Positions 1 through 8,599 of a DNA stretch of 64,000 nt are shown one piece after another. The notes beneath the pieces are model-generated. The model saw only the letters and a list, made by a program, of their open reading frames with translations, made no database searches and was not told the origin of the DNA. Each line of letters starts with the position of its first letter. Positions within the stretch are counted from its first letter, which is position 1. The stretch is from Natronorubrum sulfidifaciens JCM 14089 (GTDB lineage Archaea > Halobacteriota > Halobacteria > Halobacteriales > Natrialbaceae), in NCBI RefSeq assembly GCF_000337735.1, contig NZ_AOHX01000030.1:1-64000 (forward strand), given 5' to 3'. The position numbers and the translations under genes are program-made.

Positions 1-24
1 ATCAGAGATGTGTATAAGAGACAG
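1..24. other. Nextera/Tn5 mosaic-end adapter remnant
   Basis: Bases 6-24 read AGATGTGTATAAGAGACAG, exactly the 19-bp Tn5 mosaic end used in tagmentation libraries. The five bases before it (ATCAG) match neither common Nextera adapter tail. The reading frame of the neighbouring gene runs into the adapter at base 24, so genomic sequence starts at base 25. This is library-derived, not biology. Confidence 0.95.
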
Positions 25-3000
25 GAGCAGCGCACGGGCCGTTTCGTGAAGCGACTCGAGTGCCAGCTCCCGTCGTTTCCGATCGGAGATATCCTTGACT
101 GTGCCACGATAGTTGACGAGCGTGCCGTCATCGTCGTGGATGGGTTCGCTGATCGCACGCACCCACCTGATGTCGCCGTCGTCGGCCTGAAGCCGGGCTT
201 CGAGATCGTAGCCCGTCTCAGTCTCGATCGCCGTCTCGAGCTGTTCGCGGACGAACTGACGGTCGTCGGGATGGTAACACTCGATCGTCCGCTCGAGGTC
301 GGGCGTGACGCCGTGGGGAAGGTCGTGGAGCCGATACATCTCGTCGGTCCAGATCGCCGTCGGCGACGGTTCGTCGACGGCCAACTCCCAGCCGCCGACT
401 TTCGCCATCCGCTGGACGCGCTCGAGCAGGTCACGTGTCCGCTCGAGATCACGCTCGCGTGCTTTGCGTTCGGTAATGTCTCGGATGACACCCGCAGTTC
501 CGGCGAACTCGCCGTCGTCCATCGGCAACAGCGCGACGTGCGTTTCCGTCTCGATCGTGTCCCCGTCGGCAGTAATGATCTCTCCCTCGAACGCCTCGTA
601 CGGCGCGCCCGCTCGGAGGAGGTCACGAACCAACGCTCTGGCCAGTTCGAGCTCGTCCGGTGGCAAGACCTCGGAGACGTGCGTGCCGGTCAGCTCTGCC
701 GGTTCGTACCCCAGCAGCGATTCCATCGCGTCGTTGACGAACCGAAACGTCCCCGACGAATCGAGCGTGTAGACGGGGTCGCCAATCGCCTGAATAATCG
801 TCTCGTAACGCTCGAGTTCGCGCTCGCGTGCCTTTCGCTCGGTGATGTCACGGAAATACACGGACAACCCGCTCTCGGAGGGGTAGGCGTTCACCTCGAC
901 CCAGGCGTCGACGACCGGCGAGTACTCCTCGAACGTGACCGCCTCCTGTGTCCGCATCGCGCGGCGATACTCCTCCTCGAACCGCGAGTCGACCGCGCTG
1001 GGGAACGCCTCCCAGAGGGAGTTCCCGATCAGGTCCCGGTCTTCGGCGTCGAGCAACTCCTTTGCCTGCGTGTTGATGTACGTGAAGTTCCACTCCGTAT
1101 CCACTGCATGGAACGCATCACTGATCCGGTCGAGCGTTCGCTCGAGTTCGTTCTCGAGGCGTTTGCGTTCGGTGATGTCGTTGTTGATCCCGACCATCCG
1201 CCGCGTGCCGTCGTCGTCGACCACCAGCCGACCCCGGCCACCGACCCAGATCCACTCGCCGTTCTCGTGTCTGATTCGGAACCCATCCCGGTACAGTTCG
1301 TCGTTCTCGATCGCCCGCTCGAGTGCGGCCTCGATCCGAGGGACGTCCTCCGGATGCACGCGTTCGATGAACTCCTCGTACGTTCCCTCGAACTCGCCGG
1401 GCTCGAGGCCGACGATTCGCTGTAACGTCTCGTTCCAGTCGAGGTCGTTCGTTTCGACGTTCAACTCCCATATTCCCGTGTTCGTCCCTTCGAGTGCGAG
1501 CTCGAGGCGGCGTTTCGTCTCGCGTAAGTCCCGTTCGCGGCGCTTGCGATCGGTGATGTCCTGTATCGAACCCTGTAGTTTGACGACCTCGCCGTTCGCT
1601 TGGATCGGCTCACCAATCGTCCGAACCCAGCGCTGGTTGTCCTCGTCGCCGGCAGGCTCGAGCCGGAGTTCGAGATCGTAAGGCTCACCCGTTTCGATCG
1701 CCCGTTCGACCGCCGAGGTGATCTCGTCTCGATCGTCCGGATGATAGAACTCGAGTGAGCCGGCCACGCCGATGTCGGGGTCGGGGTCGAGGCCGTAAAT
1801 TCGGGCGACTTCGTCGGTCCACAGGAGATCGGACGGCGCGTCGCGAGCGTCGAGTTCCCAAGCGCCGATGTTTGCCAGTCGCTGGGACTGTTCGAGCAGT
1901 CGGGTGGTGCGCTCGAGTTCCTGTTCGTTCTCGACACGCTCGGTCACGTCGGTGATGACGCCTTCCAGTGCCTCGAGCGAGCCGTCGTCGTCGAAGACGC
2001 CACGGCCACGTTCGGTCACCCAGCGCCGCTCGCCGTCGGCCGTTTCGATCGGAAACGTCACCTGGTACGGTTCCCGGTCGTCGATCGACTGCTGGACCGT
2101 CTCCCAAAGCTCCTCGTGTCGGTCGAGGATAATGTCTGCTGACCAGTTGACAACACCGTTCACGAGGTCGTCGGGATCGTAGCCGGTGAGCTCGAGACAG
2201 CCGTCGCTGACGAACTCGAACGGCCATTCGCGCTTGTTTTGACAGCGATAGACCATCCCCGGGACGTTGCTCATCAGCGTCGTCAGCTGGCGTTCACGCT
2301 CGCGGAGGGCCTGCTCGCGGTCTTTTCGATCCGTGATATCCCGACTGATCACGAGAAACCGATCCTCGTCGGCGAGGTCGACCCGAATGAGATGAATTTC
2401 GACCGGGAACGTCGAGCCGTCGTGGCGTCGGTACCGTCCCTCGAACTTCCGCCGGCTGTCGACTGATACGTCCTCGAGCAACGCGTTGACGTCGGCCTCG
2501 TCGAACAACTCATCGTAGTTCCAGATCCCCGTCCCGAGCAGCTCGTCCTCAGTGTACCCCACTTCATCACAGAAGCGCTGGTTCGCGTCGACGATCGTCC
2601 CGTCGGGGTCGAGGACGTCGATCATATCGGGTGAGCGTTCGAACAGCGCCTCGAGTCGCGTACTCGTCGCCTGCAGTTCTCGTGTGCGTTCGGTAACCCG
2701 CTGCTCTCGCTTCTCGACCGCCGCCGCCAGCTCGTCGACGGCTTGGACTAGCTGTCCGAGGTCGTCGTCTCGCTCGCAGTCGACGGAAACGCCCCCGTTC
2801 CGAAGTCGGTCGACTCGCTCGGTCTCGGACGTCGGCGGCCGCTCACGGTCGATCGTCGCTGCCAACGCCTCGAGGTCGGCTGTGAGTTGTTCGACGGCAG
2901 TCTCGCGGTCACCACCCCCGTGTGCAGCGAGACCGACGAGAAGCAGTGGCGCGACTGGCAGTTCCAGCCACGGCTGCGCGATACCCACAAGTAGTGAGAG

Positions 3001-3084
3001 AGCACCGAGACCACAGACGAACAGCAGTGTCTGCCGTTCACCACAGTGTTCGAGTGGGGTCCCACGAGACGACGGGAAAGCCAT
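25..3084 (-). CDS. Multi-PAS membrane sensor, probably a GAF/HTH (Bat-like) regulator, C-terminus missing
   Basis: The frame from the ATG at 3084 is open to the contig edge (about 1020 codons). Residues 20-57 form two hydrophobic segments, followed by a helical linker. Seven PAS/PAC units follow, starting near residues 143, 266, 393, 525, 651, 760 and 883. Six of the seven end in a D-I-[TS]-[DE]-R-K signature, and the second ends in DVTERVE. The last visible residues (SLHETARALL) look like the start of the GAF domain that precedes the bacterio-opsin-activator HTH in haloarchaeal Bat-like proteins, so a DNA-binding output is more likely than a histidine kinase; this is inference because the end is absent. 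A TATA-like GGTATAAACC lies about 40 nt upstream. The ligand is unknown. The PAS units are too diverged to say whether they arose by recent duplication. Confidence 0.85.
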
Positions 3085-3375
3085 GGGCGGAGTACGCACC
3101 CATCACAGATGACATGACTGGTTTATACCCCTCTCACAGCAATAATATATTGTCTTTTTCCTATGAATCTATGATGATCCGAGCTGAGAGACAGTCGTTC
3201 GAACACATCTGAACGTGTCTCTCGAGTCGTCGCGACAGCCATCGCCTGTTTGTGTGTGCTCGTGTTGTCCGACAAGAATCACGGTGTTCCATGCGTCTGT
3301 GGCCGGTTTCGACGGCCCCTTCTATACATGTAGTGTCCTAGCTGGAGCGAGATTACATGTATAATAGATAGTCAA
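3085..3375. other. Divergent promoter region between the PAS sensor and the HalOD1 gene
   Basis: This 291-bp AT-richer gap holds no ORF I can support. It contains promoter-like AT tracts for both flanking genes (TATAAACC near 3121 on the minus side, TGTATAATAGAT near 3359 on the plus side). It also contains an inverted pair of ATACATGTA boxes described separately. Confidence 0.6.
3324..3362. promoter_or_regulatory. Paired ATACATGTA / TACATGTAT boxes, candidate operator
   Basis: ATACATGTA (3324-3332) and its exact reverse complement TACATGTAT (3354-3362) are 30 bp apart centre to centre, about three helical turns. Each core TACATGTA is itself an 8-bp palindrome. The second copy overlaps the AT-rich core promoter just upstream of the HalOD1 start. 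A dimeric regulator bound at both sites is plausible but unproven. Confidence 0.4.
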
Positions 3376-3663
3376 ATGCCCATCGTTCGCATCGGAACGA
3401 ACGAAATGTCCGGAACGACGCTCGACTACCACAACGATTCGATCAGCCTTTCTGTGATCGAGGCGCTCGCCGCGGAGACCGACACTGATCCGATCGAACT
3501 CGAGCCGCTGTACCACGTCATCGACCCTGAAGCACTCGACCAGCTCTTCCAGCAGGGAACAGCCACCGATGCGGCGGTTACGTTCCCATACGGCGGGCAC
3601 ACGGTCGAAGTTCGAGGCGACGGGACCATCATCGTCGATGGGACGGTCCATGGTCGGTCATAA
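3376..3663 (+). CDS. HalOD1 output-domain protein
   Basis: This 95-residue protein matches the haloarchaeal HalOD1 output domain. Visible features are the DPIELEPLYHVIDPEALDQLF core and a C-terminal beta segment (VTFPYGGHTVEVRGDGTIIV). HalOD1 domains are found alone or attached to receiver and sensor modules in haloarchaea; their biochemical output is unknown. The chosen ATG is followed by an in-frame ATG ten codons later (3406), so the start could be internal. The gene lies 91 bp upstream of a pseudo-receiver/PAS gene on the same strand, and the two may be functionally paired. Confidence 0.75.
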   Translation: MPIVRIGTNEMSGTTLDYHNDSISLSVIEALAAETDTDPIELEPLYHVIDPEALDQLFQQGTATDAAVTFPYGGHTVEVRGDGTIIVDGTVHGRS

Positions 3664-3754
3664 CCGACGGACACACAGCACTGTTGGCGGTGGCCGCCGC
3701 CCGTGTAGCGTGCCACCACGGAGCGAACCACCCGCCGAACGTGACGGTGATCAG

Positions 3755-4510
3755 ATGACAACGCCATCGATGACACCCAGCCGTTCGCTGCCAGCGTCGG
3801 TCGCCGACCACACCACTGTACTGGCCATCGTGAGCGATCGCCAGCGTCGAGACCGACTCGAAAGCAGCCTCACCGATCGTCGCTTTGCGGTCCGAACAGC
3901 GGCGTCGGGTACGCCCCTTCCCACGGACCTCGAGGACGTCGACTGTCTCGTCAGTGAGTACCCGACGGCAACCGACGACTTCCTCGAGCGAGTCAGACAG
4001 CGACGCCCCGATCTCCCGGTGGTGTTGCTCGTCGACGCGGCGGCGTCGCCGACGGCCGCACTCGAGACGATTCGAGCACACCAGTGGGTCGACTACATAC
4101 ACCACCACGAGCCGGCCACGCCGGTCACACACCTCGAGCACCGAATCCAGACCCTTCTCGAACGCCAGCGATTCGAGGCGCTGTCCCAGCGCTCGCTGGC
4201 GAGCATCGAACTCGCCAAGGACGCGATCGCGATCATCGGCCCGGACGGCGACATCGAGGTGACGAACCGCTCGTTCGCAGTACAGTTCTGTGTCGATCAG
4301 GACGAACTGCCCGGCACACCGTGGCAGGCGCTGTTTACCGACGAAAGCGTCGAGCGCCTCGAGACGGCTGCGATCCCGACCGTCACCGACGGCTGGCGCT
4401 GGACCGGGAACTGTACCGGCCGCCGGCCGACTGGCGAAACGGTTCCTGTGAGAATCCGACTTGGCAGCCTCGAGGACGGGAGTTTAGTGTTCGTCGTCGA
4501 CACTGCCTGA
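3755..4510 (+). CDS. Pseudo-receiver plus PAS signalling protein
   Basis: The 251-residue protein starts at ATG 3755; an upstream extension in the same frame is low-complexity and lacks domain character. Residues about 20-135 follow a response-regulator receiver pattern (VLAIVSDRQRR start, VVLLVDAAAS strand), but the position expected to carry the phosphorylated Asp reads V-S-E-Y, with Glu at residue 68. A PAS-like domain follows (residues about 150-251, including IAIIGPDGDIEVTNRSF). There is no kinase or HTH output. It may act as a phosphorylation-independent adaptor; the Glu could mimic a constitutively phosphorylated state. Its partner could be the HalOD1 protein just upstream or the large PAS sensor across the promoter region. 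Confidence 0.7.
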   Translation: MTTPSMTPSRSLPASVADHTTVLAIVSDRQRRDRLESSLTDRRFAVRTAASGTPLPTDLEDVDCLVSEYPTATDDFLERVRQRRPDLPVVLLVDAAASPTAALETIRAHQWVDYIHHHEPATPVTHLEHRIQTLLERQRFEALSQRSLASIELAKDAIAIIGPDGDIEVTNRSFAVQFCVDQDELPGTPWQALFTDESVERLETAAIPTVTDGWRWTGNCTGRRPTGETVPVRIRLGSLEDGSLVFVVDTA

Positions 4511-4550
4511 CAGCGACGGCAGAAAAGAACTGCGACGATTCGTCCGACGC

Positions 4551-5840
4551 TTATGTTCCGTGGTCCCAGGAGTCCATGTAGTCGCGCTGGGTCTCCGTCA
4601 GCGAGTCGAACGCAACGCCTTCGGCCTCGAGTTTGATTTCGGCGATCTCTTTGTCCAGTTCGTCGGGGACGTCGTGGACGCCCGCGTCGTAGGACTCACC
4701 GTTGTCGACCAGTTCACGCACACAGGCCGCCTGCACGCCGAAGCTCTGATCCATCACTTCGACGGGGTGGCCAAGCGAGACGGGCGCGGCGAGGTTGACG
4801 AGACGGCCTTCGGCAACGACGTTGAGTCGGCGGCCGTCCTCGAGTTCGTAGGCGTCGACGCCGTCGCGGGCTTCGTAGCGGTCGACTGCGAGGTCGTCGA
4901 GCGCCTCGAGGTCGATCTCGATGTCGAAGTGGCCCGCGTTCGCGAGCAACACACCGTCTTGCATCTTCTCGAAATGCTCGCGAACGATGACGTCGCGGTT
5001 GCCCGTCGTCGTCAGGAAGACGTCGCCGACTTCGGCGGCTTCGGCCATCGGCATCACGTCGTAGCCTTCCATATGGGCCTCGAGGGCACGTCGTGGCTCG
5101 ACTTCGGTGACGATGACGTTGGCGTTCTGGCCCGACGCCTTCTTCGCGACGCCTTTGCCACAGTAGCCAAAGCCGGAGACGACGACGTTCTTGCTGGCCC
5201 ACGAGAGGTTCGTGGTCATCGCAATCGACGCCAGCGAGGACTCGCCGGTGCCGTGGACGTTGTCGAACAGCCGCTTCATCGGCGTGTCGTTGACCGCGAA
5301 GACGGGGTAATCAAGCGCGCCGTCGGCGTCCATCGCGCGCAGGCGGTGGACACCCGTGGTCGTCTCCTCGGCACCACCGATGATGCCGTCGATGAGTTCG
5401 GGGTAGTCCTCGTGGATCGCCGCGACGAGGTCCATCCCGTCGTCGACGGTGATCGTCGGCTCGTGGGCGATGACGGCCTCGATGGCGTCGTAGTACTCTT
5501 CGTCGTCGACGCCGCGTTTGGCGTAGCTGGTGATGTTCTCGTGGGTGTCGAGCGCCGCGCTCACGTCGTCGTGAGTCGACAGCGGGTTACAGCCAGTCAC
5601 CGCGACTTCGGCACCGCCGTCGGCGAGCGTCTCGACGAGGATCGCCGTCTTCGCTTCGACGTGCATCGCCATCGCGATGCGCTCGCCGTCGAACGGTTTG
5701 TCGGCGACGAACTCCTCGCGGATGTGCTCGAGGATCGGCATATGCTGGGCGGCCCAGTCCATCTTCCGACGGCCCTCCTCCTGTACAGCGTCGAGATCCG
5801 CCAACTGATCGCTGATCGGCGGATACGCAGAGTCGGTCAT
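4551..5840 (-). CDS. ahcY: Adenosylhomocysteinase
   Basis: SAH hydrolase reversibly splits S-adenosylhomocysteine to adenosine and homocysteine, relieving product inhibition of methyltransferases in the cytoplasm. The 429-residue product has the family hallmarks: VTGCNPLSTHDDV near the substrate site, DDGMDLV, the NAD-binding stretch GFGYCGKGVAKK followed by VTEVEPRRALEAHMEGY, and the C-terminal VMDQSFGVQA region. The start at 5840 (MTDSAYPPISDQL) was preferred over a 37-codon upstream extension without conserved sequence. A second SAH-active enzyme, the amidohydrolase at 7193-8491, lies on the same strand upstream. Confidence 0.95.
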   Translation of the reverse strand: MTDSAYPPISDQLADLDAVQEEGRRKMDWAAQHMPILEHIREEFVADKPFDGERIAMAMHVEAKTAILVETLADGGAEVAVTGCNPLSTHDDVSAALDTHENITSYAKRGVDDEEYYDAIEAVIAHEPTITVDDGMDLVAAIHEDYPELIDGIIGGAEETTTGVHRLRAMDADGALDYPVFAVNDTPMKRLFDNVHGTGESSLASIAMTTNLSWASKNVVVSGFGYCGKGVAKKASGQNANVIVTEVEPRRALEAHMEGYDVMPMAEAAEVGDVFLTTTGNRDVIVREHFEKMQDGVLLANAGHFDIEIDLEALDDLAVDRYEARDGVDAYELEDGRRLNVVAEGRLVNLAAPVSLGHPVEVMDQSFGVQAACVRELVDNGESYDAGVHDVPDELDKEIAEIKLEAEGVAFDSLTETQRDYMDSWDHGT

Positions 5841-6074
5841 ACCTCGACAGAAGGACAGCGGAGGCAAAACGCTACCGAAGCAGTGACGACAGGCCGCCAC
5901 GCTGCTGGCCGACGCCGACTGTCGCGACAAAAACAGTGGTCCGAACGTCACGCCCGGTTGTGTCGATCAGTCGCGCCAGTGTCACGCGCCCGATCGAGCC
6001 GAACACCGGCGACGGGATCGTGCCCCTGACACGACAAGCCCGCTGCCGTCGACCGACGTTCAGCGCCCAGTTCG

Positions 6075-7043
6075 TTAGTTAGGGCCAGCGTGGGATGGCG
6101 GTCCGCCGCCGTTACCCGGGCTGGAGTCGGCGTCTTCGTCGCCTTCAGCATCCTCGTCGACTTCTTCGGCGTCGTCTGCCTCACCCGATGGGCCACCAGC
6201 GTGCGCCGGCGGGCCCTGGTTGTCTTTTGTCTCGTCACCGTCGCCCGGTGGTCCGGCGTGGCTCGGCGGCCCCGCGTGTTCGGGTGCGTTACCCGGGTTG
6301 TGCTCGAGGACGAAGTTCGCAACCGTCAGTCCGAGCGGCCCGTCGGAGTCGTCCTGTGCGTTCCCGACGAACGCGGAGACGAGCGAGCCGAAGGTGTCGT
6401 ACTCGGCGGGCTCGAGCGTCGTCGTCGTCTCGACGGATTCGTCGTCGACCGTCGCGGTGATGGCGACCTCGACGCTCTCGTTACCGAACGGTGCGTCCAA
6501 AGTCACCGTCCCGTTCTCGTCCGTCGTGTGCGTTCCCGCGTCGGTGTAGGACACGTTCTCGTCGACCGTCGAGACGTCGACGGTGGCGTTCGAGACGGCA
6601 GTGCCGTTGTCCGTCACCGTCACGGTGACATCGCCGTTTTGCTCGACGGAGAGCGCAAGCCCTTCTGGTTCCGGCTCAAGTGTTGTCTCCGTCTCGTCGG
6701 TGAGTACCTCACCCGACGCGTTCTCGTACGACGCCTTGACGGTCACGTTGACCGTCTCCTCGGGTTCAGGAAGGTCGACCGTACCATCGGCGTCAGTTGT
6801 GTCATCAACCGCGTACGACGTGTTCTCATCGGTGGGGGTCACATTGACAGTCGCGTTCTCGACTGCAGTCTCGTTCGATTCGACCGTCACGACGTTGTCG
6901 TCGACGCTTACGATTAGCTCGTCGATGTCATCGGACGGTGCATCGTTACTCGCTGCCGTCGCCGACACTGTTCCCAGTGGGGCGAACGCAGACAGGATCA
7001 TAGTCGCAACCAATGCAACTACGACCAGTCGGTTTCGATTCAT
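6075..7043 (-). CDS. Secreted, N-glycosylation-rich beta-repeat protein
   Basis: The 322-residue protein starts with a Sec-type signal peptide (LVVVALVATMILSAFAPLGTVSATA). Two Ig-like/Big-type beta modules follow (residues about 40-125 and 130-210), each with V-[ET]-N-A-T-V-[ND]-V and D-[AE]-[ND]-G-T-V cores and many N-X-S/T sequons. The C-terminal third is low-complexity: GPPSHAGPP-type repeats around an acidic stretch. There is no C-terminal membrane anchor or PGF-CTERM motif, so it is probably released or held in the S-layer. The GPPGH/GPPSHAG style recurs at the N-terminus of the decayed vWA protein at 31.5 kb. Function is unknown; a cell-surface or matrix role is inference. Confidence 0.8.
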   Translation of the reverse strand: MNRNRLVVVALVATMILSAFAPLGTVSATAASNDAPSDDIDELIVSVDDNVVTVESNETAVENATVNVTPTDENTSYAVDDTTDADGTVDLPEPEETVNVTVKASYENASGEVLTDETETTLEPEPEGLALSVEQNGDVTVTVTDNGTAVSNATVDVSTVDENVSYTDAGTHTTDENGTVTLDAPFGNESVEVAITATVDDESVETTTTLEPAEYDTFGSLVSAFVGNAQDDSDGPLGLTVANFVLEHNPGNAPEHAGPPSHAGPPGDGDETKDNQGPPAHAGGPSGEADDAEEVDEDAEGDEDADSSPGNGGGPPSHAGPN

Positions 7044-7192
7044 CTCACTCGAGACATTCAGCAGTTCGTGAATAAACCCACCCGGCAGTTTGGGACGGTT
7101 TGGGGTCGTTGAAACCGTCCGAGAACAGTTTTGAGTGTTTATAACGACCGCTGAACGTTCGGTTTTCGTTCACGCGACTCGAGGGAAACCCC

Positions 7193-8491
7193 TCAGTCGT
7201 CGGCGCGAGCGAGCAGTGCGTCGGCCTCCTCGGTGGCACGCGAGAGCACGGCATCCTCGTCGAGCGTCAGGACCTCTCGGTCGCGCATGAGCACCTGCCC
7301 ATCACAGACCGTGTGGCGGACGTCCGACGCCGCGGCGGCGTAGGCGAGGTGACTGACTGGGTCGTGTCGTGGGGTCAGATGTGGCTGCTCGAGGTCGATC
7401 ACGGCGAGATCGGCGGGTTTGCCCGCCGCGATACGACCCGTGTCGAGGCCGATAGCGTCGGCACTGCCCTGTGTCGCCATCGTCACGACGGCCTCGGCGG
7501 GTACCGCGCTCGCGTCGTCGGCGGCGAGTTTGCCGAGCATGGCGGCGTCGCGGGCCTCATCGAGCATCGAGAGGTCGTTGTTCGAGGCCGCGCCGTCGGT
7601 GCCGAGTCCGACCGTGACGCCGGCGTCGAGCATTCGTTGGATCGGTGCCATCCCGCTGGCCAGTTTCATGTTCGAAGCCGGGCAGTGGATCACGCTCGTG
7701 CCGGCCTCCGCCAGCAGGCCGATCTCGCTCTCGTCGACGTGGACGCCATGAGCGAAGAAGTCCTCGGCCTCGAGCATCCCCTTCTCGGCGGCGTAGGCCA
7801 GCGGCCGAACGCCGTGGTTCTCGACGATCGGCGTCACCTCGTCTTCGGTCTCGTTCGCGTGGTAGTGGACCGGGACGCCGAGGTCGCGGGCCTCCGGGAC
7901 GTACTCCGAGAGGTACTGGCCGTCGACGGTCGTCAGTGAGTGGGGCATAAACGCCGACGTGATCCGGCCGTCGGCCATCCCGTCGATCTCTGCAGCGACC
8001 TCGAGGCCTTCCTGAGCGTCCTCGTGGACCGCGTCCTCGTCTTTCCCAACAGAGATCACGCCGTGGCCGAGTCGGGCACGCAGCCCCGCTTTGTCGACGA
8101 CGTCCGCGATCGTCGGCACGAAGAAGTACATGTCCGCGAACGACGTCGTCCCCGATTTGATCATCTCGAGAACGCCGAGTTCGGTACCGGCGCGGATCGA
8201 GTCGGCCGTCAGTTCGGCCTCGACGGGCCAGATGTCCTCTTGGAGCCACGCGTCGAGTGGTTTGTCGTCGGCGTGGCCACGGAGTAACGTCATGGCGACG
8301 TGGCAGTGGCCGTTGACGAAGCCGGGCGTGACAAGCGAGTCCGATGCGTCGAGGGTGTCGTCGGCGCCGCCCGCGAGATCGTCGCCGACCTCGAGGATCT
8401 CGCCGCTGTCCTGATCGACCAGTACGTCCGCCCACGTCACCGTATTGTCGGGCAACAGCACCTGCCCGCCGGTGATCGCCAGTGTCGTCAT
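7193..8491 (-). CDS. mtaD: 5-methylthioadenosine/S-adenosylhomocysteine deaminase family amidohydrolase
   Basis: The 432-residue metal-dependent amidohydrolase has the zinc-binding GHCHVAMT motif, HYHANETEDE, the HGVHVDESE histidine strand and the catalytic LGTDGAASNND segment. This group deaminates MTA, SAH or 5'-deoxyadenosine to the inosine forms, and opens an archaeal salvage route for SAM by-products. The start at 8491 (MTTLAITGGQVLLPD) places a TATA-like TATAAGG about 30 nt upstream. Substrate choice among SAH, MTA and deoxyadenosine cannot be read from sequence. The SAH hydrolase on the same strand makes a SAM-recycling role likely. Confidence 0.88.
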   Translation of the reverse strand: MTTLAITGGQVLLPDNTVTWADVLVDQDSGEILEVGDDLAGGADDTLDASDSLVTPGFVNGHCHVAMTLLRGHADDKPLDAWLQEDIWPVEAELTADSIRAGTELGVLEMIKSGTTSFADMYFFVPTIADVVDKAGLRARLGHGVISVGKDEDAVHEDAQEGLEVAAEIDGMADGRITSAFMPHSLTTVDGQYLSEYVPEARDLGVPVHYHANETEDEVTPIVENHGVRPLAYAAEKGMLEAEDFFAHGVHVDESEIGLLAEAGTSVIHCPASNMKLASGMAPIQRMLDAGVTVGLGTDGAASNNDLSMLDEARDAAMLGKLAADDASAVPAEAVVTMATQGSADAIGLDTGRIAAGKPADLAVIDLEQPHLTPRHDPVSHLAYAAAASDVRHTVCDGQVLMRDREVLTLDEDAVLSRATEEADALLARADD

Positions 8492-8599
8492 TGGCCGACG
8501 TTTCTCCTCGGGCGGCCTTATACTGTCGATCCCGGTGATTGGTCGACGACGACGGTATCCTTCGGCGGCTTTATGTTTCCATTCGGCACATGTCCGGCT
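8492..8599. promoter_or_regulatory. Divergent promoters for mtaD and the SpoIIM-like gene
   Basis: Minus-strand TATAAGG (8518-8524) is about 30 nt from the mtaD start, and plus-strand TTTATG (8570-8575) is about 27 nt from ATG 8600. Both spacings predict leaderless or near-leaderless transcripts. Confidence 0.55.

Noticed and set aside
10-1425. Plus-strand ORF of 471 codons at the left edge
   Set aside because: Antisense to the PAS sensor, whose seven PAS units read continuously on the other strand; it also starts inside adapter sequence.
4560-6029. Long plus-strand ORF (489 codons)
   Set aside because: It is the antisense shadow of the SAH hydrolase gene, whose motifs are unmistakable on the minus strand. 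High GC keeps opposite frames open.
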